In this document: positions 1 to 7,573 of the stretch, one piece after another
Position numbering within the stretch: the first letter of the stretch is position 1
How the letters are laid out: each line of letters begins with the position of its first letter
DNA from: RGIG6374 sp045600965
GTDB lineage: Bacteria > Bacteroidota > Bacteroidia > Bacteroidales > UBA932
DNA: 47,648 nt
Assembly: GCA_045600965.1 (NCBI GenBank)
Contig: JAZRYW010000036.1
Coordinates: 1 to 47,648, forward strand
Reading direction: 5' to 3'
Position numbers and translations under genes: made by a program
Notes under the pieces: generated by a model
Database searches by the model: none
What the model saw: only the letters and a program-made list of their open reading frames with translations
Told to the model about the DNA's origin: nothing

Positions 1-2
1 TC

Positions 3-848
3 TGCGGAGAGGGCTGGTGCGAAAACTGCAGCTGCACTTCGGTGACAGTCAGCGGAGGCCAGAATGTCGGAGGCCTTGTGGGCCTTGCCGATTTTCATAT
101 CAAGAACTGTTCGCTTCTCGGTCAGTCAACGGTTTCCGGCAGCAGAAATAACGTTGGCGGCATAGTGGGATACATCGGTTCAAGCAGAGTCGATTCCTGC
201 CTTGTGAGAGGAGGCATTCTGATAAAGAGTGAAGGGCAATACACCGGCGGCATTGCCGGCAGGGCCGACAGCGGAGTCTCCGTATGCGGAGTGGAGGCGA
301 CGGTCAGGGGTGACAGGATCTATACCGGCGGCGTTGTGGGCAAAGGCTCCTGCTCCCAAAGCTATTGCTATGGCGATGTCACCGGATCGGATAATGTCGG
401 CGGCGTTGCGGGCATCTTGAGCGAATCAGGACAGTGCGCGGATTGCTATCATATAGGCTCAGTGACCGGCGCAAAAGGGGCGTATCTCGTAGGAGGCATT
501 TCAGGTGACGGCACTGCGGGTAAGATAAGCCGCTGCTACTCCTGCGGCACCGTTTCCAGCGGCTATGGAATAAGCTGCCTGCTTGACGGGGATTGCACCG
601 GGACCAATCTCACTTCCGAGAGCCGGCTCTCGCCGGATTACGCCCCTGAGGATTACTGCAACTGCGGTCCGTCCAAAACATTCCTATCCAAGATTTCGGT
701 CCTTCAAGGCGAAGAAAACAACTATGCCGAAGCCTGCTGGCCCAACCTCAACATCGGCGGGGAAGACCCCAAATGCCCTCTGCTGGCGTGGCAGTACGAT
801 TTCGGCGGCAGCATTGCTATCCCGGGCTTCAATGACGTAACGTGGTAA
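3..848 (+). CDS. GLUG-motif repeat surface protein, C-terminal part
   Basis: The frame is open at the left edge, so only the C-terminal 281 or so residues are present. They contain at least six GLUG-type repeats, each centred on a Gly-Gly-[LIV]-[VAS]-Gly core (GGLVG, GGIVG, GGIAG, GGVVG, GGVAG, GGISG). These are short beta-rich units known from large secreted and surface proteins of gut Bacteroidota. The segment is unusually rich in cysteine, often paired (CSQSYC, CADC, CYSC, CNC), which suggests disulfides outside the cytoplasm. It ends with a non-repeat tail (CPLLAWQ then GFNDVTW) like those that close other GLUG proteins. The signal peptide and N-terminus lie outside the window, so the ligand and function cannot be stated. 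The next gene downstream, rplP, has its own promoter and is unrelated. Confidence 0.75.
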   Translation, partial: CGEGWCENCSCTSVTVSGGQNVGGLVGLADFHIKNCSLLGQSTVSGSRNNVGGIVGYIGSSRVDSCLVRGGILIKSEGQYTGGIAGRADSGVSVCGVEATVRGDRIYTGGVVGKGSCSQSYCYGDVTGSDNVGGVAGILSESGQCADCYHIGSVTGAKGAYLVGGISGDGTAGKISRCYSCGTVSSGYGISCLLDGDCTGTNLTSESRLSPDYAPEDYCNCGPSKTFLSKISVLQGEENNYAEACWPNLNIGGEDPKCPLLAWQYDFGGSIAIPGFNDVTW

Positions 849-1001
849 GACCTTGCGTCAACGGATTGCCTCCGGGCGGCAGAAAATATATGAGTCCGGG
901 AAACGATTCAACTTTGTAAGATGCTGAAAAACCGTATGGTTGAGTATTCAGAATCCCGGTCGAAAAAGTTGTAAAAACTTGAAAAAAAAGTGCAAAAAAA
1001 C

Positions 1002-1031
1002 TTTGTATTATGAAAATAATGCGTACCTTTG
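1002..1031 (+). promoter_or_regulatory. Bacteroides-type promoter for the rplP operon
   Basis: TTTG at 1002-1005 is followed after 18 bases by TACCTTTG at 1024-1031, close to the -33/-7 consensus of Bacteroidales (TTTG, 19-21 bases, TAnnTTTG). It would start a leader of about 70 bases before rplP. It is the only convincing promoter in the 259-base gap after the GLUG gene. The rest of that gap (849-1001) shows no gene or clear terminator. Confidence 0.7.
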
Positions 1032-1036
1032 CAGTC

Positions 1037-1066
1037 CCACTTTTAGGGCAAACTGTGTCCAAGTGG
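1037..1066 (+). promoter_or_regulatory. small leader hairpin upstream of rplP
   Basis: CCACTT at 1037-1042 pairs exactly with AAGTGG at 1061-1066 around an 18-base loop that contains GGG and CC runs able to pair further. It lies just downstream of the promoter in the untranslated leader. Ribosomal operon leaders often bind one of their own products, but no known leader family is recognised here and the stem is short. Confidence 0.25.
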
Positions 1067-1107
1067 CTGATAATTAAGAGTTTAGAAATTTTTTAAGCTA
1101 TAAAGAA

Positions 1108-1533
1108 ATGTTACAACCTAAAAAAACAAAGTTCAGAAGGCAACAGAAAGGACGTATGAAAGGCAATGCCCAGAGGGGTGCCCAGCTTGCGTTCGGTTCC
1201 TTCGGTATCAAGACTCTCGAGAGCTGCTGGCTTACCGGACAGCAGATCGAGGCTGCACGTCAGGCAGTAGTACGTTATATGAAGCGTGAAGGTCAGATCT
1301 GGATCCGCATATTCCCCGATAAGCCTTACACCAAGAAGCCTGCTGAAGTACGTATGGGTAAAGGTAAAGGTAACCCCGAAGGTTTCGTTTGCCCCATCAC
1401 TCCCGGCCGTATGCTCATCGAGGCTGACGGCGTTCCCTTGGAAGTGGCCAAGGAGGCCCTCCGTCTCGGCGCTCAGAAACTCCCTATCTCCACGAAGTTC
1501 GTCGTAAGAAGGGATTATGTTGAATCACTTTAA
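1108..1533 (+). CDS. rplP: 50S ribosomal protein uL16
   Basis: A 141-residue protein with the full uL16 pattern: a basic N-terminus (MLQPKKTKFRRQQKGRMKG), the central WIRIFPDKPYTKKPAEVRMG segment and the C-terminal RRDYVESL region. uL16 sits near the peptidyl-transferase centre and the A site of the large subunit. The length is normal and nothing is missing. It is the first gene of the ribosomal run. The genes that normally precede it in this order (rpsJ, rplC, rplD, rplW, rplB, rpsS, rplV, rpsC) are absent upstream, and a promoter stands directly in front of it. No strong Shine-Dalgarno precedes the ATG; the leader is A-rich. Confidence 0.97.
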   Translation: MLQPKKTKFRRQQKGRMKGNAQRGAQLAFGSFGIKTLESCWLTGQQIEAARQAVVRYMKREGQIWIRIFPDKPYTKKPAEVRMGKGKGNPEGFVCPITPGRMLIEADGVPLEVAKEALRLGAQKLPISTKFVVRRDYVESL

Positions 1534-1545
1534 TTTAATGCAGAG

Positions 1546-1743
1546 ATGAAAGCACAGGAAATTCGTGAAATGTCAATAGCGGACCTCCGCGAGCGTATCG
1601 AATCGGAAAAGGCGAATCTCGTCTCAATGAAGGTCAATCACGCTATCTCTCCATTAGAGGATACTTCCAGAATTAAAAAAGCAAAAGCCGATATCGCACG
1701 TATGATGACTATCCTGGCTATGCGTGAAAAAGAAAATAAATAA
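1546..1743 (+). CDS. rpmC: 50S ribosomal protein uL29
   Basis: A 65-residue helical-hairpin protein. MKAQEIREMSIADLRERI at the N-terminus and the ARMMTILAMREKE stretch near the end match uL29, which lies at the polypeptide exit tunnel and helps form the docking site for trigger factor and SRP. It starts 12 bases after rplP, in the usual rplP-rpmC-rpsQ order. The length is typical for the family, and it is co-transcribed with its neighbours. Confidence 0.95.
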   Translation: MKAQEIREMSIADLRERIESEKANLVSMKVNHAISPLEDTSRIKKAKADIARMMTILAMREKENK

Positions 1744-1754
1744 GGAGCACGACA

Positions 1755-2009
1755 ATGGAAAGAAATCTTCGTAAAGAAAGAATCGGTGTAGTCCTGAGCA
1801 ACAAGATGGACAAGTCTATCGTAGTTGCCGTCAAGACAAAAGAGAAACACCCTATTTACGGCAAGTTTGTCAACAAGACCACCAAATTTGTCGCTCACGA
1901 TGAAAAGAACGAATGCAGCGAAGGTGATACCGTCCGCATTATGGAGACCCGTCCGTTGAGCAAGACAAAACGTTGGAGATTAGTAGAAATCGTTGAAAAA
2001 GTTAAGTAA
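1755..2009 (+). CDS. rpsQ: 30S ribosomal protein uS17
   Basis: An 84-residue OB-fold protein. The NLRKERIGVVLSNKMDKSIV start and the DTVRIMETRPLSKTKRW signature are those of uS17, a primary 16S rRNA binder in the small-subunit body. An AAGGAG Shine-Dalgarno at 1742-1747 lies 7 bases before the ATG, overlapping the rpmC stop. Most genes in this window lack such a site. Confidence 0.96.
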   Translation: MERNLRKERIGVVLSNKMDKSIVVAVKTKEKHPIYGKFVNKTTKFVAHDEKNECSEGDTVRIMETRPLSKTKRWRLVEIVEKVK

Positions 2010-2011
2010 CA

Positions 2012-2377
2012 ATGATACAGCAAGAATCAAGATTATCAGTTGCTGACAACAGCGGTGCGAAGGAAGTCCTCTGCATCCGCGTACTCGGTGGCACCCGCCG
2101 TCACTATGCAGGCGTAGGTGACAAGATAGTTGTCGCAGTCAAGAGTGCCATCCCTGGCGGTGAAGCCAAGAAGGGTACAGTGTCAAAGGCCGTAGTGGTC
2201 CGCACAAAGAAGGAAATCCGCCGTCCCGACGGTTCATACATTCGTTTCGACGACAATGCGTGCGTTCTGTTGAACAATCAGGGTGAAGTGCGCGGTACAC
2301 GTATCTTCGGCCCCGTTGCACGTGAACTTCGTGAGAATTTTATGAAAATCGTCTCCCTCGCACCTGAGGTACTTTAA
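2012..2377 (+). CDS. rplN: 50S ribosomal protein uL14
   Basis: A 121-residue protein starting MIQQESRLSVADNSGAKEV and ending near the GPVARELRE segment, both diagnostic of uL14. It binds 23S rRNA at the subunit interface and contacts 16S helix 44. It begins 2 bases after the rpsQ stop, so the two are probably translationally coupled. No separate Shine-Dalgarno is visible. Length and composition are normal. Confidence 0.97.
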   Translation: MIQQESRLSVADNSGAKEVLCIRVLGGTRRHYAGVGDKIVVAVKSAIPGGEAKKGTVSKAVVVRTKKEIRRPDGSYIRFDDNACVLLNNQGEVRGTRIFGPVARELRENFMKIVSLAPEVL

Positions 2378-2393
2378 TATAGGAGATCAGACA

Positions 2394-2717
2394 ATGAACA
2401 GGAAATTACACATAAAGAAGGGCGATATGGTCTATGTGAACGCCGGGAACGACAAGGGCAAGACCGGTAAGGTTCTCGAAGTCCTCGTTGACAAGGAGCG
2501 CGCCATCGTAGAAGGTGTGAATATGGTAAGCAAGCACACCAAACCCAACGCTCAGCACCCTCAGGGCGGCATCATCAAACAGGAAGCCGGCATCCACATC
2601 TCGAATCTTCAGGTAGTCGACCCTCAGAAGGGCGTTGCCACGAGAATCGGACGCCGTCTCAATGACAAAGGCAAATTAGTTCGTTACGCTAAAAAATCAG
2701 GAGAGGAGATCAAATAA
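2394..2717 (+). CDS. rplX: 50S ribosomal protein uL24
   Basis: A 107-residue protein with an N-terminal KOW motif (KGDMVYVNAGNDKGKTGKV, residues about 9-27), followed by the VEGVNMVSKHTKPN segment typical of bacterial uL24, an early assembly initiator of the large subunit. An AGGAG sequence lies about 9 bases before the ATG. Its stop overlaps the rplE start by one base (TAATG). Confidence 0.96.
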   Translation: MNRKLHIKKGDMVYVNAGNDKGKTGKVLEVLVDKERAIVEGVNMVSKHTKPNAQHPQGGIIKQEAGIHISNLQVVDPQKGVATRIGRRLNDKGKLVRYAKKSGEEIK

Positions 2718-3319
2718 TGGCAAAGGAAAAGAATCAGGCCCCCAAAGGACAAGCCAAACTCCCTGCAGGTTTCGTACCTGCCCTTCAGAAGAAGTACAAG
2801 GAAGAAATCGTCGCCAAGTTGATGAAAGAATTCAACTACAAGACCGTTATGCAGGTTCCCAAGCTTGAGAAGATTACCATCAATCAGGGCGTGGGTCACG
2901 CAACCCAGGACAAGAAGCTCGTTGAGGTCGCTCAGCAGGAACTTACTCAGATCACCGGTCAGAAGGCTGTCATCACCACCTCCCGCAAGGATATCTCCAA
3001 CTTCAAGCTGCGCCGCGGTATGCCCATCGGTACGAAGGTCACCCTCCGCTCAGCCAAGATGTATGAATTCCTTGAAAGGCTGATATGCATCACTCTCCCC
3101 CGCATCCGTGATTTCAACGGTATTGCAGAGAACTTCGACGGCCGTGGCAACTATACCCTCGGCATCAAGGAGCAGATAATATTCCCCGAAATCGATATCG
3201 AGAAGATAACCAAGATAATGGGTCTCGAAATCACATTCGTCACAACTGCTTCCAGGGACGAAGAGGCTTACGCCCTTCTCCGCGAATTCGGATTACCTTT
3301 CAAAAACATAAAGAAATAA
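2717..3319 (+). CDS. rplE: 50S ribosomal protein uL5
   Basis: A 200-residue protein, about 20 residues longer than most uL5. The extra part is N-terminal, a Lys/Gln/Pro-rich lead before the canonical KYKEEIVAKLMKEFNYKTVM block. The rest matches uL5: KITINQGVG, TSRKDISNFKLRRG, the IRDFNGI segment and the FPEIDIEKI segment. uL5 carries 5S rRNA to the central protuberance. The upstream ATG overlaps the rplX stop and has an AGGAG site in front of it, which supports the long start. Confidence 0.95.
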   Translation: MAKEKNQAPKGQAKLPAGFVPALQKKYKEEIVAKLMKEFNYKTVMQVPKLEKITINQGVGHATQDKKLVEVAQQELTQITGQKAVITTSRKDISNFKLRRGMPIGTKVTLRSAKMYEFLERLICITLPRIRDFNGIAENFDGRGNYTLGIKEQIIFPEIDIEKITKIMGLEITFVTTASRDEEAYALLREFGLPFKNIKK

Positions 3320-3324
3320 CAGGT

Positions 3325-3594
3325 ATGGCAAAAGAATCAATGAAAGCCCGCGAAGTGAAACGCGCGAAAATGGTTGCCAAGTATGCAGAAAAGCGCAAGG
3401 CTTTGAAGGAAGCCGGCGACTGGGCCGCTCTTGACAAACTCCCCAAGAACTCTTCAGCTGTCAGACTGCACAACCGCTGCTCCCTGACCGGAAGACCCAA
3501 AGGATATATGCGCGCATTCGGCATCAGCCGTATTCAGTTCCGTGAAATGGCCAGCAACGGCCTTCTCCCGGGTGTAAGAAAGGCAAGCTGGTAG
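3325..3594 (+). CDS. rpsN: 30S ribosomal protein uS14, zinc-independent form
   Basis: An 89-residue protein with the uS14 C-terminal signature (RCSLTGRPKGYMRAFGISR) and the closing LPGVRKASW. It is the longer C-minus type: the CxxC pairs of the short zinc-binding form are absent and only one cysteine is seen. uS14 sits in the head of the 30S subunit. It is 5 bases downstream of rplE, with no evident Shine-Dalgarno. Confidence 0.96.
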   Translation: MAKESMKAREVKRAKMVAKYAEKRKALKEAGDWAALDKLPKNSSAVRLHNRCSLTGRPKGYMRAFGISRIQFREMASNGLLPGVRKASW

Positions 3595-3673
3595 CATATT
3601 GACCACACTTATATTTATTAACCGTTGGATATCGGGCGCCGGAAGGCGTTGATCCATTAAAAAAACAAGCAAA

Positions 3674-4069
3674 ATGACTGATCCAATTGCAGATTATCTG
3701 ACCAGAATCCGTAATGCGTACCTCGCAGGTCACAAGACCGTCGAAGTTCCCGCATCGAAGATGAAAGTCGAGATGACCCGTATCCTTCACGAGAAGGGTT
3801 ACATCCTGGCGTGGAAGGTTGTCGAAGGCACACCTTGCAACACCATCAAAATGGCTTTGAAGTATCATCCCGAAACCAGGAAAGCCGCTATCAAGAAACT
3901 CATCCGCGTCAGCACACCCGGTTTGAGGCAGTACACCAATGTGGAAAGGATGCCCAAGGTCCTCAACGGCCTCGGAATCGCCATCATCTCCACATCCAAG
4001 GGCATCATCACCGACAAGGAGGCGAAGGACCTCAACGTCGGCGGCGAAGTACTGTGTTACATCTACTAG
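3674..4069 (+). CDS. rpsH: 30S ribosomal protein uS8
   Basis: A 131-residue protein beginning MTDPIADYLTRIRNAYLAG and ending with the STSKGIITDKEA and GGEVLCYIY segments, the classical uS8 ends. uS8 binds the central domain of 16S rRNA and in E. coli represses the spc operon. A 79-base gap separates it from rpsN, the widest between r-protein genes before the infA region. The gap is A/T-rich near the start codon and contains no gene. Confidence 0.97.
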   Translation: MTDPIADYLTRIRNAYLAGHKTVEVPASKMKVEMTRILHEKGYILAWKVVEGTPCNTIKMALKYHPETRKAAIKKLIRVSTPGLRQYTNVERMPKVLNGLGIAIISTSKGIITDKEAKDLNVGGEVLCYIY

Positions 4070-4090
4070 TACAAATTAAATCAAAAGAAA

Positions 4091-4651
4091 ATGTCAAGAA
4101 TAGGAAAACTCCCTGTAAACCTTCCGGCCGGCGTGACCTGCACTGTCGACTCTGAAAATGTAGTGAAGGTTAAAGGACCTCACGGCGAGATGACACAGAA
4201 GGTGGATCCCGAGATCACCGTCACCGTCGAGGGCAATGTCGTGACTGTTTCACGTCCTACCGATTCTCCCCGTCACCGTTCGATGCACGGTCTGTACCGC
4301 GCGCTGATCAACAATATGGTTGTCGGTGTTTCGGAGATGTTCACCATCAGGCAGGAGCTTGTCGGTGTCGGTTACCGCGTTGAAGCCAATGGTCAGATCC
4401 TCACGTTCAACCTGGGTTATTCACACGAAATCCAGTTCCAGCTTCCCGCTGAAGTCAAGGCTGAAGCGGAGCCTGTAAAGAAAGGTATGAATCCAGTCCT
4501 CGTTCTCAAGAGCTGCGACAAGCAGCTTGTCGGACTCGTTGCCGCAAAGGTGCGCTCACTGCGTAAGCCTGAACCTTACAAGGGCAAGGGTATCAAGTTC
4601 GTCGGAGAACAGGTACGTCGCAAAGCCGGTAAGTCGGCCAGCGCTAAATAA
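4091..4651 (+). CDS. rplF: 50S ribosomal protein uL6
   Basis: A 186-residue protein with the N-terminal SRIGKLPVNLPAGVT motif and the C-terminal signature RKPEPYKGKGIKFVGEQVRR. It consists of two related alpha/beta domains that bind 23S rRNA near the sarcin-ricin loop. The start context is A-rich with no clear Shine-Dalgarno. It lies 21 bases after rpsH. Confidence 0.97.
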   Translation: MSRIGKLPVNLPAGVTCTVDSENVVKVKGPHGEMTQKVDPEITVTVEGNVVTVSRPTDSPRHRSMHGLYRALINNMVVGVSEMFTIRQELVGVGYRVEANGQILTFNLGYSHEIQFQLPAEVKAEAEPVKKGMNPVLVLKSCDKQLVGLVAAKVRSLRKPEPYKGKGIKFVGEQVRRKAGKSASAK

Positions 4652-4665
4652 TAGGAGGTAAAGCT

Positions 4666-5028
4666 ATGGCATTGAGCAAATCAGAAAGAAGACAAAGAAT
4701 ACACTACCGCATCCGCAAGGTCGTCAACGGCACAGCCGAAAGGCCCAGAATGGTAGTCTTCAGAAGCAACAGGCAGATATACGTACAGTTCGTTGACGAT
4801 GTAAAGGGAGTCACCCTGGCTTCTGCATCCTCACTCGACAAGGCCCTCGTGGAAAGCTGCAAGGGCAAACCCGGTGTCGAAGTTGCTAAAATCGTCGGCA
4901 AGGCAGCCGCAGAGGCCGCTGCAGCCAAGGGTATCACCACCGTGTCCTTCGACCGCGCCGGATACCTCTATCACGGAAGAGTTAAAAGTTTGGCAGACGC
5001 AGCTCGCGAGGGCGGTCTTAATTTCTAA
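4666..5028 (+). CDS. rplR: 50S ribosomal protein uL18
   Basis: A 120-residue protein with an N-terminal basic stretch (SKSERRQRIHYRIRKVVNG) and the C-terminal SFDRAGYLYHGRVKSLADAA block, both characteristic of uL18, a 5S rRNA binder in the central protuberance. A strong AGGAGG site lies 7 bases before the start. It is one of the clearest Shine-Dalgarno sites in the window. Confidence 0.97.
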   Translation: MALSKSERRQRIHYRIRKVVNGTAERPRMVVFRSNRQIYVQFVDDVKGVTLASASSLDKALVESCKGKPGVEVAKIVGKAAAEAAAAKGITTVSFDRAGYLYHGRVKSLADAAREGGLNF

Positions 5029-5033
5029 AGATT

Positions 5034-5552
5034 ATGGCAAACGATAATGTTAAAAAGGTAAAGACTACCGATCTCGAACTCAAGGACAGACTGGTAGCAG
5101 TCCAGAGAGTAACCAAGGTTACAAAGGGTGGCCGTCACTTCAGTTTCGCTGCCATCGTCGTAGTTGGTGATGAACAGGGCGTAGTTGGCTATGGTCTTGG
5201 AAAAGCCAACGAAGTCACCACCGCCATCTCCAAGGGTATTGAAGATGCGAAGAAGAATCTCATCAAGGTGCCCCTTAACAAGAGAACAATTCCCCACGAA
5301 CAGGAAGCCAAGTTCGGCGGCGCACGCGTGTTTATGAAGCCCGCAGCTCCCGGTACCGGTGTAAAGGCCGGTGGTGCAATGCGTGCCGTGCTTGAATCTG
5401 TCGGCGTAAAGGACGTGCTTGCAAAGTCCAAGGGCTCTTCCAACCCTCACAACCTTGTGAAGGCTACTGTAATGGCTCTCGGTGAACTTCGCGACGCCTA
5501 CACCGTCGCAGGTCTTCGCGGCATCCCTATGAGCAGAGTGTTTAACGGATAA
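5034..5552 (+). CDS. rpsE: 30S ribosomal protein uS5
   Basis: A 172-residue protein with an N-terminal dsRNA-binding-like domain (DRLVAVQRVTKVTKGGRHFS, residues about 18-37), GLGKANEVTTAISKGIEDAK, and a C-terminal domain with the GTGVKAGGAMRAVLE loop. uS5 takes part in decoding fidelity and forms part of the mRNA entry helicase site. It lies 5 bases after rplR. Confidence 0.97.
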   Translation: MANDNVKKVKTTDLELKDRLVAVQRVTKVTKGGRHFSFAAIVVVGDEQGVVGYGLGKANEVTTAISKGIEDAKKNLIKVPLNKRTIPHEQEAKFGGARVFMKPAAPGTGVKAGGAMRAVLESVGVKDVLAKSKGSSNPHNLVKATVMALGELRDAYTVAGLRGIPMSRVFNG

Positions 5553-5564
5553 GGAGACAGGATT

Positions 5565-5744
5565 ATGGCAAAAGTAAAGATTACACAAGTCATCAGCAAG
5601 AATGGTTCAACCAGGCGTCAGCAGGAGAATCTCCGTTCGCTCGGTATCCATCATCTGAATCAGACCGTAGAAGTGGAGCTTACTAGCGTAACTGCCGGTA
5701 TGATCGAAAAAGTTCGTCACCTTGTCAAAGTAGAGGAAATCTAA
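5565..5744 (+). CDS. rpmD: 50S ribosomal protein uL30
   Basis: A 59-residue protein translated from the ATG at 5565, which has an AAGGAG site just upstream. The sequence starts MAKVKITQVISKNGSTRRQQ and continues LRSLGIHHLNQTVE, the uL30 signature. It ends at the TAA at 5742-5744. The size and position, between rpsE and rplO, are standard for the spc operon. Confidence 0.95.
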   Translation: MAKVKITQVISKNGSTRRQQENLRSLGIHHLNQTVEVELTSVTAGMIEKVRHLVKVEEI

Positions 5745-5757
5745 TAAAGGAGGATTA

Positions 5758-6207
5758 ATGATGAAATTGAATAACTTAACTCCAGCAGCAGGCTCCAAGG
5801 GCAGAGAAAAACGCATCGGACGCGGTGAAGGTTCAGGCCACGGCGGAACGTCAACCCGCGGCAGCAAGGGTGCTCAGGCACGCGCCGGCTACCATCGCAA
5901 GATAGGATTCGAAGGCGGCCAGATGCCTATTCAGCGCCGTATGCCCAAATACGGTTTCAACAATCCCAACCGTGTTGAATACAAGGCCATCAATGTTTCA
6001 ATGCTTCAGTCATTGAGCGAAAAGTATAATGTTTCTGTCATTGACGTGGATGTTCTCCGTCAGGCAGGCCTTGCAGGCAAGAACGACCTGGTGAAGATTC
6101 TCGGCAACGGCGAACTCACCGCAAAGATCGATGTTGCGGCAAACGCATTCTCACAGACAGCAAAATCGAAGATCGAGGCATTGGGTGGCACTGTTAACAT
6201 CATCTAA
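5758..6207 (+). CDS. rplO: 50S ribosomal protein uL15
   Basis: A 149-residue protein with the Gly-rich N-terminal region (GRGEGSGHGGTSTRGSKGAQ), GFEGGQMPIQRRMPKYGF, and the closing AKSKIEALGGTV. It binds 23S rRNA during late assembly. Two in-frame ATGs occur at 5758 and 5761. The AGGAGG box at 5748-5753 is better spaced for the second (7 bases), so the true protein may begin one residue later. Confidence 0.96.
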   Translation: MMKLNNLTPAAGSKGREKRIGRGEGSGHGGTSTRGSKGAQARAGYHRKIGFEGGQMPIQRRMPKYGFNNPNRVEYKAINVSMLQSLSEKYNVSVIDVDVLRQAGLAGKNDLVKILGNGELTAKIDVAANAFSQTAKSKIEALGGTVNII

Positions 6208-6219
6208 TAAGGCAGCCTT

Positions 6220-7554
6220 ATGAAAAGACTCATTCAGACAATCAAGAACATCTTCAGGATCGAAGACCTCCGCAAGAGGATAGTGTATACTTTCCTCCTC
6301 ATCCTGGTCTATCGCCTTGGAAGTTTCATAGTCCTCCCGGGCATTGACGCGGCTCAGCTCGCAGCCCTCCAGAACCAGGCTTCCGACGGTCTGCTCGGTC
6401 TGTTGAACATGTTCTCAGGCGGTGCATTCGGAAATGCATCGATCTTTGCATTGGGTGTGATGCCTTATATCTCCGCATCCATCGTAGTCCAGCTTCTGGG
6501 CTTGATTCTCCCTTATTTCCAGCGTATGCAGCGCGAAGGTGAGAGTGGACGCAGGAAGATGAACCAATGGACCCGTTACCTCACCATAGCCATCCTGGCA
6601 TTCCAGGGACCGGCCTACATCGCAAACCTTCACAGCCAGCTTCCCGAAAGCGCATTCATTTTCGGAAATCTCTCGAACGCTGTATATGGCTTCATCGCGA
6701 CTGTAATCCTGGTGGGTGGAACGATGTTCGTTATGTGGCTGGGTGAACGCATTACCGATCGCGGCTTAGGCAATGGTATCTCCCTGATCATTATGATTGG
6801 TATTGTTGCACGTTTCCCGATGGCTCTCATAGCCGAAATCGGAGAAAAGTGGCAGGCAGCTACCGGTGGGCCCCTTATGCTCATCGTCGAGTTCGTCATC
6901 CTCTTCTTCGTGTTCGTGGCTACCATCGCGCTTGTACAGGGTACACGCAAGGTTCCCGTACAGTACGCCAAGAGAATCGTCGGTAACAAGCAGTACGGCG
7001 GCGTAAGGCAGTTCATCCCCTTGAAGATAAACGCGGCTGGCGTTATGCCTATTATCTTCGCACAGGCTCTTATGATGTTCCCTCTTATGCTCACCCGTTT
7101 CAACACCGAAGCTGCCAAAGGCTTCGCTGCAGCTATGAGCAACTACACCGGCTTCTGGTACAATTTCGTTTTCTTCATCCTCGTGGTCATCTTCACCTAC
7201 TTCTACACCGCAGTAACCGTGAACCCCACTATGATGGCTGAGGAGATGAAGAAGAACGGCGGTTTCATCCCCGGTGTGAAACCCGGCAAGAAGACCGCCG
7301 AAGAGTTGGATAGAATTATGTCACGCATTACATTGCCCGGTTCCATCGCGCTTGCCATCGTGGCCATCCTTCCTGCAATCGCAAGGCTCTGCGGAGTCAA
7401 CAACCAGTTCGCCTCATTCTACGGCGGTACTTCCCTGTTGATCCTCGTGGGTGTTATCCTTGACACTATGCAGCAGATCGATTCCCACCTGCAGATGCGC
7501 CACTACGACGGTCTGATGAAGACCGGCCGTATCACCGGACGCAGTGGAATGTAA
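6220..7554 (+). CDS. secY: preprotein translocase subunit SecY
   Basis: A 444-residue integral membrane protein with about ten hydrophobic segments, the channel core of the Sec translocon in the inner membrane. Visible family marks include GIDAAQLAAL and the plug-region segment GLLNMFSGGAFGNASIFALG near residues 58-78, GERITDRGLGNGISLIIM, and the cytosolic loop segment RKVPVQYAKR. Its place after rplO is conserved. It contains one of the few CATG sites of the window (6408). Confidence 0.97.
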   Translation: MKRLIQTIKNIFRIEDLRKRIVYTFLLILVYRLGSFIVLPGIDAAQLAALQNQASDGLLGLLNMFSGGAFGNASIFALGVMPYISASIVVQLLGLILPYFQRMQREGESGRRKMNQWTRYLTIAILAFQGPAYIANLHSQLPESAFIFGNLSNAVYGFIATVILVGGTMFVMWLGERITDRGLGNGISLIIMIGIVARFPMALIAEIGEKWQAATGGPLMLIVEFVILFFVFVATIALVQGTRKVPVQYAKRIVGNKQYGGVRQFIPLKINAAGVMPIIFAQALMMFPLMLTRFNTEAAKGFAAAMSNYTGFWYNFVFFILVVIFTYFYTAVTVNPTMMAEEMKKNGGFIPGVKPGKKTAEELDRIMSRITLPGSIALAIVAILPAIARLCGVNNQFASFYGGTSLLILVGVILDTMQQIDSHLQMRHYDGLMKTGRITGRSGM

Positions 7555-7573
7555 TTTCTTTGAGTTCATTGAA

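Noticed and set aside
1039..1052. 14-base identity (ACTTTTAGGGCAAA) between the rplP leader and 37598-37611
   Set aside because: Exact 14-mers shared by chance are expected several times in a window of this size, and the two copies sit differently relative to their promoters.
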